From positions 1-33,343 of the forward strand of contig JAJDCE010000036.1 in assembly GCA_029260985.1 (NCBI GenBank): a DNA stretch of 33,343 bases, in the 5' to 3' direction. Made by a program: the position numbers and the translations under genes. The DNA comes from Patescibacteria group bacterium. Lineage in GTDB: Bacteria; Patescibacteriota; Gracilibacteria; UM-FILTER-43-11. The notes under the pieces were generated by a model, which worked only from the letters and a program-made list of their open reading frames with translations, was not told the origin of the DNA and did not search any database. Shown here in pieces: positions 7,503-14,448 of the stretch; position 1 is the stretch's first letter, and each line of letters opens with the position of its first letter.

Positions 7503-8431
7503 TCCAAATTGAGGTCGATTTCTCCCTTCTCCAGCTCCCGGAATTCCATTGCGTCTGAGTCAGGATGGCTCGTTGCCTTTTTCTGAGTTGATGGACTCGC
7601 CGGTGGGATGGAAGAGGATTGAGCCTTAGGTGTAATTGTATTCACAGCTGAGCTAGGCCGAGCCGGAGCAGCGGGTTTGCGCCGTGGACGTCGTTTTTTG
7701 GTGGCTGTCGGAGCTGCTGCAGTGGTTGGTGAAGACTCCATAGACTCCTCCACCTCCTTCTTAACTTTAGCGATCTCTTGTCGAGCGGCCATAGCTTCCA
7801 CAGACCCTTTCTTGATTTTTGTCACAGGCATTTTAGCGAAAACATCGAGCATTTTCATATGACTCTCTTTGGTACGCCAGTACATATTTTGAGTATCACT
7901 GTCCTTTTGCTTATGGCCAAAGTACGCTTCGGACACCAAATCATCATCATGAGTCGTATCGATATCCTCATGCTCTTTCTTATGCACATGCTCAAAGCCC
8001 CCGCTGTCGAGTGTTTGAGTTAATTCACGCAGGTTAGCGGCTCGTTTAGCTTTCCGTTCATAATCTGCTTCAGCATCATCAGCTTCGGCGCCAGTCACGG
8101 TCTGACTTCCAAGATCAGGGGCTACTAACGCAGCAATTCCTCGATGATCCCATATACGTTTCTTGGGTTTAATCGAAAATTCCAGAAATAAATACATGAA
8201 CTTGATCAAAGGGATGTTATTGATTTTGATTAAGGCAAAGGCAATCGAAAATAAAAGAGGAATAGCGATCACAAAGTATTCGATAAAATTCAAATCATAA
8301 ATCTTGGTCAGGATCGCAAAAAGCACATAGCTGATCCCCCCGCCAACGGCCAGGATAATCAGCTGTTTTAGAGTCAGTGGACCGACAATTTTGTCTTCAA
8401 TGCCTACGTTTTGAGGAATTTTAAATTGCAA
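7499..8431 (-). CDS. PrgI-family membrane protein
   Basis: 310 aa with a PrgI-like N-terminus: FKIPQNVGIEDKIVGPLTLKQLIILAVGGGISY, two membrane helices at about 24-44 and 50-69, then the KFMYLFLEFSIKPKKRIWDHRG segment. The remainder is a soluble, low-complexity Ala/Pro/Ser/Lys-rich tail with an acidic patch (about 105-150) and a basic RRPRRKPAAPARP stretch (about 245-260). PrgI proteins accompany VirB4/TraC in conjugation-type secretion clusters, and the downstream gene is TraC-N-like. The start is TTG at 8431. An in-frame stop lies a few codons upstream and no ATG is available. An extended -10 promoter sits about 22 nt upstream of the start. Confidence 0.82.
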   Translation of the reverse strand: MQFKIPQNVGIEDKIVGPLTLKQLIILAVGGGISYVLFAILTKIYDLNFIEYFVIAIPLLFSIAFALIKINNIPLIKFMYLFLEFSIKPKKRIWDHRGIAALVAPDLGSQTVTGAEADDAEADYERKAKRAANLRELTQTLDSGGFEHVHKKEHEDIDTTHDDDLVSEAYFGHKQKDSDTQNMYWRTKESHMKMLDVFAKMPVTKIKKGSVEAMAARQEIAKVKKEVEESMESSPTTAAAPTATKKRRPRRKPAAPARPSSAVNTITPKAQSSSIPPASPSTQKKATSHPDSDAMEFRELEKGEIDLNLD

Positions 8432-8452
8432 GAGATATGATTTAATCTAATT

Positions 8453-8463
8453 ATTATACCATA
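8453..8463 (-). promoter_or_regulatory. Extended -10 promoter of the PrgI/TraC-like pair
   Basis: On the minus strand TATGGTATAAT ends at 8453, a TGn-extended -10 with a perfect TATAAT. A good -35 is not visible. The 16 nt starting at the -10 (plus strand TAATCTAATTATTATA, 8443-8458) are identical to those at 16202-16217 in front of the M15-fusion gene. Confidence 0.7.
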
Positions 8464-8515
8464 AAAACACCTCAAAATAAAGGGTTATTCAGAGAGGAAA
8501 TGAAAGTTTCGGGAA

Positions 8516-8573
8516 ATGGGGAAAAGGCGGTGTATTCACGGTGGGATCTCGTAAGAGATTGTGAAACCGCCTT
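8516..8573 (-). terminator. Hairpin terminator after the 194-aa membrane protein
   Basis: AAGGCGGT at 8524-8531 pairs with ACCGCCTT at 8566-8573, with an inner CAC/GTG and GATCTC/GAGATT stem. On the minus strand the hairpin starts within the stop codon (8572-8574) and is followed by TTTTCCCC, a short T-run. This fits an intrinsic terminator for the minus-strand gene and would separate it from the PrgI pair. Confidence 0.65.
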
Positions 8574-9156
8574 AGTCCGGATCATTAGACTCCTCCTTTG
8601 CTTGTTTTTGGGAGCGATGATAGCCCCAAACAACAAAGCCGAGAGAAGTTATCTGTTGAACGACGAGGTAGGGTTTGGACTGAACTGCCATTAGGGTGGC
8701 CATGCTGACATTCATCAAAGCGAAGAATAGCCATCCGATTGACTTCTTTTCGGCGAGAAGGTAGGTCCCCATCAGGAAGCCGATTGTCACACACAATTCC
8801 AGGAGCTGTGTAATTGACGTGAGTCCCCGATGATCATACAGGCTGTAGATAATACCGACAGCCAATAGTCCGTAGGCAAATAGACCGGCAAGGATTTTAA
8901 GGATTCTGGGTGTCTGTTCTTTTCCTTTCCAGGCAATCACTAGGCCAAGAAGCATAGCGGGCGCTCCACCGACTTCGGTCGATGTCACGATCCAGTCATG
9001 CTTTTCAGTCAGGATAACAAACCAGGCAGGAAGACCCAGGAGGTAAATAGACCAGCCGGCAATTTGCCACCTTTTGTCACCTCCTTCCCCTAAAGATAAG
9101 AATATTTTGTTCAGGAGGTAAAAGCCCCCTGCCCAAATCTGCAGGAAGACTTCCAT
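8572..9156 (-). CDS. Polytopic membrane protein, possibly PnuC-like
   Basis: 194 aa with about six to seven hydrophobic helices and little soluble sequence. The order of short helices and the end (YLLAEKKSIGWLFFALMNVSMATLMAVQSKPYLVVQQITSLGFVVWGYHRSQK) recall nicotinamide-riboside/NMN transporters of the PnuC type, whose last helices include a Trp-rich turn. This is a weak resemblance by eye, not an assignment. The frame can also start at a TTG one codon upstream (9159). The ATG at 9156 is preferred because GGAAG lies 6 nt before it, one of the few Shine-Dalgarno-like matches in the window. A hairpin terminator overlaps its stop. Confidence 0.7.
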   Translation of the reverse strand: MEVFLQIWAGGFYLLNKIFLSLGEGGDKRWQIAGWSIYLLGLPAWFVILTEKHDWIVTSTEVGGAPAMLLGLVIAWKGKEQTPRILKILAGLFAYGLLAVGIIYSLYDHRGLTSITQLLELCVTIGFLMGTYLLAEKKSIGWLFFALMNVSMATLMAVQSKPYLVVQQITSLGFVVWGYHRSQKQAKEESNDPD

Positions 9157-9232
9157 CAAACACTTCCGATTCTTGTCGCGTTAATGTTAATGACCGGCCA
9201 CTTATTCTAAAATATAAAAGTAGGCACGTCAA

Positions 9233-11272
9233 TTATTTACCCTGAAGTGATTCAGACAGTTCCAAGGTCTTGATTGCCACCTTACTCATTTCAGCGCGGG
9301 TAATGGGGTTGCTGGGCAGAAATTGGCGCAAGGTGTGGTGTTTACCTGGTGTACCCGACATGATGCCGTGATTGATAGCAAAGCGGGCATAAGGGTAGAA
9401 CCACGCGCTCTTAGGCATGTCCACAAAATTCTTCTTAGCATTTTCAGGCAGTTCGTCAGGCACGTTGGCAATATCCAGTCCAAAAGCTTTGAAAAGAATC
9501 TTTACTGCCTCAGCCCGATTGATCAATTGACCAGGTTTAAAAGTCCCATCATTGTATCCTCCTATAAGCGATAAATCTTTAGCGGTCTTTACATAGGGAA
9601 CATACCAGGAAAAGAGAGGAACATCCTTAAACGGGGCCTCGTCTGATTCTTTGATAGTAGAAATGTCATAACCGGCAGCGCCAAGAGCGATCTTGATAAA
9701 TTCAGCCCGGGTCAGATAATCATTTGGAGCAAAAACTCCCTTATCCTTTCCGGTTACGATGCCTTTACGATAAAGCTCTTCGATGTAGTTTTTTGCCCAG
9801 TGAGTCGCCACGTCGTAAAATACAGTTCGGTTGTAATTCGTACCTGATTGAGAGACGAAGAATTGGTTGGAGCGATAAGCCGAAATGGTCACCTCCTTTT
9901 TGGTGAGATCAGACTCGTAAAGGCCTCGGTTATACTCCGTGTACTTTTCGGTAGAAGGATCATAGGTAAATACCCTCACTTCCTCATCCTGCTTCCACGC
10001 TTCTCCATAAGGGATCGTGATCTTAATGGGAGGCGAAAACTGAAGATCTTCGCCTTCAGCCGACTTGAATTCAAAAATAGACTTAAAGCTCCAGCCAAAG
10101 TTAATAGGGTAATCTTTTAGGTAAAGATTTTTAGGTTGTTTGATATAGCCCACAAAAGGTTTCCCATCAGAATCTTTTATGGTGGTGTTTTTTTCGAATT
10201 CAATGCGTGTGCCCCGTTCCAGATCTTTAAATAACACAGGCCTCGCAATCACTCCTTTGTGCTCCCTGGTAACATAGATGGCTGGTTTTGTAGCAATAGT
10301 CATCGGAGTATCAGAGGCAAATAGAGGGGCTGTAACCGCATTGACTTTATAATCGTCAGGGTCAGAACCGCCCAGTCGGATCACGCAGGTATTCGCTTTT
10401 AAAATAAAACCATAGTCACATTCCTCAATCTTGCATTCAGGGTATTTATCAATTACCTTTTTAGTATTTTCGTAAGCGGGGCATTTAAAGCTATAGCGAA
10501 TCGTCTGAAGCTCAGATTTATTGCCTAAATCATCCTCAGCAAACACCCGAAGAGTGGTTCCATCTTTCAGAGAGAAACTCTGTTTATAAACAGGGCTTTT
10601 GTCGGTTAGATTCACATCGTTAAGGGTGTAATAAATCTTTGCGGTTTCATCTAAAAACTCATCACTTTTTGTATAGTCACCAATATAGGCCTTTATCGTA
10701 ATATCCTGAGAGAAATGATAAGTCCCAGCAGAAGGTGTTACCACAACGGTTGGAGCCGTGTGATCCACCGCTTTTGCTGTCATAAAAGTGCTTATGTATG
10801 CCCCATCAAAACTTCCAACTAGCGTATTGCCAGGAGCATCTTGAACATTCCTGATCTTTATAGCATGGCTAGCTTCACTGAAAAGCTCCTGATTAATTTT
10901 AATATCGAGTGTTTTTAGATCATCGTGCAGGTCGAGGTCATAATCAAGTGGTGCAGTCTTATGCTCAAGAACAACATTAAACTTATTGATCGTCGTGTCC
11001 TTCATTGGCTCAGAAAAAGTGACCGTAATAGTATTCAGTAAAGTGCTTATATCAGTTGCCTGATAAGAAGGGGAGATAGACTCTATTGTTGGCGCATCCA
11101 TATCTTCGACTTTGCAATAAGCGCTGCACCCGTCCCGATCGATAAAATTACCGTCATCACACTCTTCGCCCGACTGCAATCCACCATCACCGCAATAAGC
11201 CAAAGTTAAAGTTGGAAAGAGGACAAGGCCTAAGAGAACAGGGCCAATGGTTTTTGTGAGCCTAGAAAACAT
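9233..11272 (-). CDS. Secreted multidomain SLH (S-layer homology) protein
   Basis: 679 aa with a signal peptide (residues 1-25, LLGLVLFPTLTLAYC). Next is a Cys-rich module CGDGGLQSGEECDDGN...DGCSAYC (27-53, DUF4215-like). A Big_5/SbsA-like Ig domain follows (60-165, DAPTIESISPSYQATDIS, ITVTFSEPMKD), then a chitobiase-C-type beta domain (172-265, TAPTVVVTPSAGTYHFSQDI). A central beta region with a second Cys cluster precedes three SLH repeats (from about 485): FYDVATHWAKNYIEELYRKG, FKDVPLFSWYVPYV, FVDMPKSAWFYPYA, each with the TRAE/NRAE turn. SLH repeats normally anchor proteins to secondary cell-wall polymer or form the S-layer, so this is probably an outer-surface protein. It is followed by a small membrane protein gene upstream on the same strand. 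Confidence 0.92.
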   Translation of the reverse strand: MFSRLTKTIGPVLLGLVLFPTLTLAYCGDGGLQSGEECDDGNFIDRDGCSAYCKVEDMDAPTIESISPSYQATDISTLLNTITVTFSEPMKDTTINKFNVVLEHKTAPLDYDLDLHDDLKTLDIKINQELFSEASHAIKIRNVQDAPGNTLVGSFDGAYISTFMTAKAVDHTAPTVVVTPSAGTYHFSQDITIKAYIGDYTKSDEFLDETAKIYYTLNDVNLTDKSPVYKQSFSLKDGTTLRVFAEDDLGNKSELQTIRYSFKCPAYENTKKVIDKYPECKIEECDYGFILKANTCVIRLGGSDPDDYKVNAVTAPLFASDTPMTIATKPAIYVTREHKGVIARPVLFKDLERGTRIEFEKNTTIKDSDGKPFVGYIKQPKNLYLKDYPINFGWSFKSIFEFKSAEGEDLQFSPPIKITIPYGEAWKQDEEVRVFTYDPSTEKYTEYNRGLYESDLTKKEVTISAYRSNQFFVSQSGTNYNRTVFYDVATHWAKNYIEELYRKGIVTGKDKGVFAPNDYLTRAEFIKIALGAAGYDISTIKESDEAPFKDVPLFSWYVPYVKTAKDLSLIGGYNDGTFKPGQLINRAEAVKILFKAFGLDIANVPDELPENAKKNFVDMPKSAWFYPYARFAINHGIMSGTPGKHHTLRQFLPSNPITRAEMSKVAIKTLELSESLQGK

Positions 11273-11292
11273 ACTTTTTGTATTAATTTGAT

Positions 11293-11703
11293 CTAATAAA
11301 GAAAATAGCTGATTCCCATCGCAGCGGCCATATTGATGATGAGTCCGTTTACAAGCTCTAAAGCAAGTAGGCGCATGGGGTAATTAACCATCACAAACAT
11401 GTCAAGAAAACGGGGAAGAATACGGATCAGAAAAATGAAAAGGCCAAAATAAAGACCGGCTGCTATCCAGCTGGTAGCCGGATGAATAGTAATTAGACTA
11501 AAAACAAGGGCATAAATGAAAACTTCCAGCATCAAAGACAGGAAATGACTGAGCATAAAAAGCTTCTGATTCTTCCAGGTTTTAAGAATACCGGTTTTAG
11601 TCGATTTTCGATAAAGCTTAGAAGCCAACGGGTTCGTATAAACAAGCGATGCCACAATAAAGGCAATAACGGTAACAATGAGAGTTGTTTTTAAAATTTC
11701 CAT
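11293..11703 (-). CDS. Small four-helix membrane protein of unknown function
   Basis: 136 aa with four hydrophobic segments (about 8-25, 48-72, 78-97 and 108-135) and a short basic loop after the first (LYRKSTKTGILKTWKNQK). The last part, FVMVNYPMRLLALELVNGLIINMAAAMGI, loosely recalls DUF1761-type proteins, but the match is too slight to name. It precedes the SLH protein gene by 20 nt on the same strand and follows efp, so the two may share a transcript. AGG directly abuts the ATG. No other ribosome-binding motif is visible. Confidence 0.7.
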   Translation of the reverse strand: MEILKTTLIVTVIAFIVASLVYTNPLASKLYRKSTKTGILKTWKNQKLFMLSHFLSLMLEVFIYALVFSLITIHPATSWIAAGLYFGLFIFLIRILPRFLDMFVMVNYPMRLLALELVNGLIINMAAAMGISYFLY

Positions 11704-11744
11704 CCTATTTTAAGTTTATATAATTAAGCGAGGTATAAATATTA

Positions 11745-11765
11745 AACTCCCAACTCCCAACTCAT
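11745..11765. repeat. 7-nt word array at the efp stop
   Basis: Three 7-nt units, AACTCCC, AACTCCC, AACTCAT, end exactly at the efp stop codon (11766-11768). It is a short member of the spacer-array class. Confidence 0.6.
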
Positions 11766-12326
11766 CTAAGTAACACGGCTGACATAATCACCCGAATCCG
11801 TATTCACCAAAATAACATCCCCTTCATTAACAAAAAGAGGAACAGAAATGGTAATACCGGTTTCAAGAACGGCTGGTTTAGTGCCGCCCTGGACTGTGTC
11901 GCCTTTTACTCCGGGCGGAGTCTCAACAACTCTCAGTTCGATTTTAATCGGAGGCTGAACCGAAATGGGCTTTCCCTCATAAAAGGTGACATAAACTTCA
12001 GTATCATCTTTTAGATAGGGGAGTGCACCCTCAACTTGATCTGTTGGAAGCTGAAACTGTTCGAACGATTCATTGTTCATGAAATGAGCGGTTCCGTCAT
12101 CACGATACAAATACTGACAACGGTGATTTTCAATTTCCGCAAATTCAAAAGACTCACCCGCAAGAAAAGTTTTGTCCAATGCGGCTCCATTTACTAAATT
12201 CTTAAGCTTGGTCCGCATCACGGGTTTTCGTGCCTGCTTACGATTAAACTGGCTCCAGGTTACCAAATATGGATCACCGCCAATTTTTACAATCGTCCCA
12301 GTTTTAATGTCGGTCAAACTAGCCAT
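11766..12326 (-). CDS. efp: Translation elongation factor P with unusual tip loop
   Basis: 186-aa three-domain EF-P, which binds the ribosome E-site side of stalled peptidyl-tRNA and promotes polyproline synthesis. The KOW-like domain I (MASLTDIKTGTIVKIGGDPYLVTWSQF) is followed by RTKLKNLVNG and by the OB domains, with GTAHFMNNESFEQF and the signature region PPIKIELRVVETPPGVKGDTVQGGTKPAVLETG (about 128-160). In E. coli the domain-I loop is KPGKG with a beta-lysylated Lys34. Here the equal-length loop reads RKQARKP, placing Ala32 at the modified position with Arg33 next to it. A modified Lys of the classical kind is therefore not available at that position. An extended -10 (TGCTATACT) lies upstream and divergent from the DoxX gene. 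Confidence 0.95.
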   Translation of the reverse strand: MASLTDIKTGTIVKIGGDPYLVTWSQFNRKQARKPVMRTKLKNLVNGAALDKTFLAGESFEFAEIENHRCQYLYRDDGTAHFMNNESFEQFQLPTDQVEGALPYLKDDTEVYVTFYEGKPISVQPPIKIELRVVETPPGVKGDTVQGGTKPAVLETGITISVPLFVNEGDVILVNTDSGDYVSRVT

Positions 12327-12351
12327 AATAGGAGTTAAATTTAGCCAAAAC

Positions 12352-12360
12352 AGTATAGCA
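12352..12360 (-). promoter_or_regulatory. Extended -10 promoter of efp
   Basis: TGCTATACT on the minus strand, about 25 nt upstream of the efp ATG. The -35 region is poor, as usual with a TGn extension. Confidence 0.55.
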
Positions 12361-12372
12361 TAATTCTGATAA

Positions 12373-12400
12373 TTTGCATTCCGGAAAAATTTGTTATAAT
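12373..12400 (+). promoter_or_regulatory. Promoter of the DoxX-family gene
   Basis: Perfect -10 TATAAT at 12395-12400 with a weak -35 TTTGCA at 12373-12378 (16-nt spacing). The ATG at 12437 gives a leader of roughly 29 nt. Confidence 0.6.
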
Positions 12401-12436
12401 CATTAACAACGAAGTATAAATTTAACCCAACAAATT

Positions 12437-12862
12437 ATGAAATCGAAAAATTGCAGAGACTGGGGCATGCTGGTCGTCCGGATCTTAATTGGACTTCTAT
12501 TTATCATGGCGGCAGTCAATAAATTCCAGAATATTGATGCTGTGGCGGGCGCTATCGACAGTACCTGGCTTCCAGCGGGTAATACACTTGCTTGGGCTTC
12601 AGCCATTTTAGAGTTGCTTGGCGGGCTCATGATTGTTCTTGGGATCCATGCCAACGGCGCTGCCTTAATATTGGCAGCGTATGTCTTGATCACCACCCTT
12701 ACCTTTCACTTAGACTTCAGCGATCAAGGCCAGACTATTCAGCTTCTCAAAAACTTAGCTGTTATTGGTGGATTATTGTCATTATTTTTCAATGGCGGAG
12801 GAAGGTTTTTAGCGGTGAAATGTAAGTGCTGTAACTCATGCGGCACCTGCAGCACAAAATAA
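12437..12862 (+). CDS. DoxX-family membrane protein with Cys-rich tail
   Basis: 141 aa. Four membrane helices follow the DoxX pattern: an N-terminal VRILIGLLFIMAAVNKFQN with the helix-ending Lys-Phe, LAWASAILELLGGLMIVLGIHANGAALILAAYVLITTLTFH, and a last helix ending in the GGGRF turn. DoxX proteins are linked to oxidoreductase complexes, thiosulfate oxidation or redox homeostasis in different bacteria. The role here is unknown. The C-terminal tail CKCCNSCGTCSTK has five Cys within 13 residues. Such a tail could bind metal or take part in thiol chemistry. It is divergent from efp, with its own promoter, and ends before a bidirectional terminator. Confidence 0.88.
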   Translation: MKSKNCRDWGMLVVRILIGLLFIMAAVNKFQNIDAVAGAIDSTWLPAGNTLAWASAILELLGGLMIVLGIHANGAALILAAYVLITTLTFHLDFSDQGQTIQLLKNLAVIGGLLSLFFNGGGRFLAVKCKCCNSCGTCSTK

Positions 12863-12884
12863 AGTAGTTTCAAAAAGAACTATT

Positions 12885-12914
12885 AAAAACGCTCGCTGAC
12901 TAGTGGGCGTTTTT
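12885..12914. terminator. Bidirectional intrinsic terminator
   Basis: AAAAACGCTC (12885-12894) pairs with GGGCGTTTTT (12905-12914), a 10-bp stem with one G-U pair and a 10-nt loop, with A-runs and T-runs on both sides. It lies between the convergent DoxX and suhB genes and would serve both. Confidence 0.85.
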
Positions 12915-12925
12915 AGTGAACAATT

Positions 12926-13717
12926 TTATTGTTCAATCGAACGCTTGAAAATCTCAATCACTTCCTCATGAATTGAAGTCCCATTACTCACCATTATATT
13001 AGAATCCCCGGGAACCCAGTCCTTTCCGTCAAAGTCAGTCGCTCTGCCACCGGCCTCCCGAACCAAAAGCGCTCCGGCCGCCATATCCCACAGGGGGAGT
13101 TTATTCATCAGATAAGCGTCACAAATCCCCTTAGCCACCAATGCCATCTCACTGCCGGCACTCCTAAGTCGGGACGCATCCCGGGCAGCGATCTTAAGTT
13201 CAACCACATATCGTTCAGCTTCCCGAATCGATTTTTCATCAGGCGCATGGCAATAGAGGAGCATCGAATCACCAATAACCTCCTGTTTAGACACATGAAT
13301 AGGCTCTCCATTTCGGAAGGCACCACCCCCTTTGGAGGCATGATAAAGATGATCAACAATCGGTTCATAAATCACAGACACCACTGGCTCTTTATTTTGC
13401 AGTAAGCAAAGCATGGTACAGAAAAAAGGATTCTCTGTTGCGTAATTCTTTGTGCCGTCCAATGGATCAATAACCCAAACAAGCTCACGTTCAGTTCGCT
13501 CAGATGTACCTTCTTCTCCGATAATCCCATGATCCGGAAAACGCTTTTTAATTTCATCGGCATAAAATCGCTCTACTTTTTTGTCGATTTCTGTCACCAA
13601 ATCACGAGGCCCTTTAAGTTGGATTTGCTCGGGGCTAAGTTTTCCAAAATTTTCTTTAAGAATAGCTCCGGCTTTTCGGGCGGTTTCCTGGGCGAATTTA
13701 AGATAGTCTTCAGTCAT
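12926..13717 (-). CDS. suhB: Inositol monophosphatase family protein
   Basis: 263-aa Mg2+-dependent phosphatase of the IMPase/SuhB family. Substrates may be inositol phosphates or related sugar phosphates. Metal-site motifs are GIIGEEGTSE (Glu68/69), WVIDPLDGTKNY (Asp84, Asp87) and the C-terminal WDMAAGALLVREAGG with its metal-binding Asp. The frame is open 33 codons further upstream to 13816, but that extension is encoded by the hairpin and the 3' end of the tRNA gene. The ATG at 13717 (MTEDYLKFAQETARKAG) matches where the family begins. It is downstream of the tRNA on the same strand and could be cotranscribed with it. Confidence 0.93.
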   Translation of the reverse strand: MTEDYLKFAQETARKAGAILKENFGKLSPEQIQLKGPRDLVTEIDKKVERFYADEIKKRFPDHGIIGEEGTSERTERELVWVIDPLDGTKNYATENPFFCTMLCLLQNKEPVVSVIYEPIVDHLYHASKGGGAFRNGEPIHVSKQEVIGDSMLLYCHAPDEKSIREAERYVVELKIAARDASRLRSAGSEMALVAKGICDAYLMNKLPLWDMAAGALLVREAGGRATDFDGKDWVPGDSNIMVSNGTSIHEEVIEIFKRSIEQ

Positions 13718-13744
13718 AAGATCATCGTTATTATCCAGTGGAGT

Positions 13745-13780
13745 GGTGGGTCTGGTCCCGCCTTGGCGGGACGACCAATC
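13745..13780 (-). repeat. Degenerate copy of the tRNA 3' part with a GC hairpin in place of the T-arm
   Basis: Minus strand 13780-13745 begins GATTGGTCGT and ends CCAGACCCACC, matching the tRNA's own 3' segment (13825-13791, GATTGGTCGT and CCAGGCCCACC) at 20 of 21 flank positions. Between the flanks the T-arm is replaced by half of a perfect hairpin, GTCCCGCC, AA, GGCGGGAC (plus strand 13755-13772). The copy lies 10 nt downstream of the tRNA. GTCCCGCC-type hairpins are, from memory, common in CPR spacers. Confidence 0.7.
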
Positions 13781-13789
13781 TAGTTGCGT

Positions 13790-13865
13790 TGGTGGGCCTG
13801 GTTGGAATTGAACCAACGACCAATCGGTTATGAGCCGACTGCTCTAACCACTGAGCTACAGGCCC
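13790..13865 (-). tRNA. tRNA with CAT anticodon, probably tRNA-Ile2 (lysidine type)
   Basis: The minus strand folds as a complete tRNA: acceptor GGGCCTG/CAGGCCC, D-arm GCTCAGTGGTTAGAGC, anticodon stem GTCGG/CCGAT around the loop CTCATAA, T-arm GTTGG/CCAAC, discriminator A and an encoded CCA (13792-13790). The anticodon CAT could belong to Met or to Ile2, which TilS converts to lysidine to read ATA. The D-arm, the GAGCAG junction and the TTGGTCG variable region resemble E. coli ileX much more than elongator tRNA-Met. The T-loop is TTCAATT. The gene is complete. The identity between Ile2 and Met is the uncertain part. Confidence 0.95.
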
Positions 13866-13957
13866 ACTGACCCGTTTAAGATATACGATAAACTACCCCC
13901 CTGCAAGATCAATGAGCTTTACAAATACGGTATAGAATGAGCCCCATAACATATAAT

Positions 13958-13989
13958 AAAAAAGCAGAACCGCTAGGATCCTGCTTTTT
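13958..13989. terminator. Intrinsic terminator after the RRM gene
   Basis: AAAAAGCAG (13959-13967) pairs with CTGCTTTTT (13981-13989), a 9-bp stem with a 13-nt loop. On the minus strand it follows the RRM gene stop (14014) by about 25 nt and is followed by a T-run. It may also act on the other strand. Confidence 0.8.
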
Positions 13990-14013
13990 CAGTTTGAGTG
14001 ATTAAATCACTGA

Positions 14014-14271
14014 CTAGCTCTCTTCACGAGGACGAGCTTCGTTTACGATGATCGCACGACCATCAAGCTCTTTTTCGTGCCACATTTCAATAGCAGCCTG
14101 AGCCTCTTCAGGAGAACCCATTTCAACAAAGCCGAAGCCTTTTGAACGACCTGACATACGGTCAGTGATAACGGTGGCTGAAACAACAGTTCCTGCCTGT
14201 TCGAAAGCTTCTTTCAAAGAGTCATCTTTGACACCCCATGAAAGGCTTCCAACAAATAACTTGGTACTCAT
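14014..14271 (-). CDS. Small RRM-type RNA-binding protein
   Basis: 85 aa consisting of one RNA recognition motif and a short acidic tail. RNP2 is KLFVGSLSW (residues 4-12) and RNP1 is KGFGFVEM (about 44-51), with the aromatic residues that stack on RNA bases. LDGRAIIVNEARP is the last strand. Single-RRM proteins of this kind in bacteria are often cold-induced and bind mRNA. It is a monocistronic gene with its own terminator. The 177-nt upstream gap (14272-14448) holds AT-rich sequence, with no obvious promoter. Confidence 0.95.
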   Translation of the reverse strand: MSTKLFVGSLSWGVKDDSLKEAFEQAGTVVSATVITDRMSGRSKGFGFVEMGSPEEAQAAIEMWHEKELDGRAIIVNEARPREES

Positions 14272-14448
14272 AATAATTATGGTAAAGAAATATTAACAAT
14301 TGATCTCATTCTTTGACCTTAATTAACTAAAATGAACCAAGGGAACGAATTAACAAAAATTGCAAAAAAGATTATGACTATAAATAGAGTGAGAAGCAAG
14401 CAAAAAAACGCCAAAACAAAAATCTATCTAAGTTAAAGGCGAAGACGA

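Noticed and set aside
13718..13816. Upstream extension of suhB
   Set aside because: It runs through the hairpin and the tRNA 3' end, so it is almost surely not translated.
13745..13865. Prophage or island attachment site at the tRNA
   Set aside because: No integrase gene or second distant copy is visible. The duplicated piece is only 10 nt away and altered in the middle, so it is kept as a repeat.
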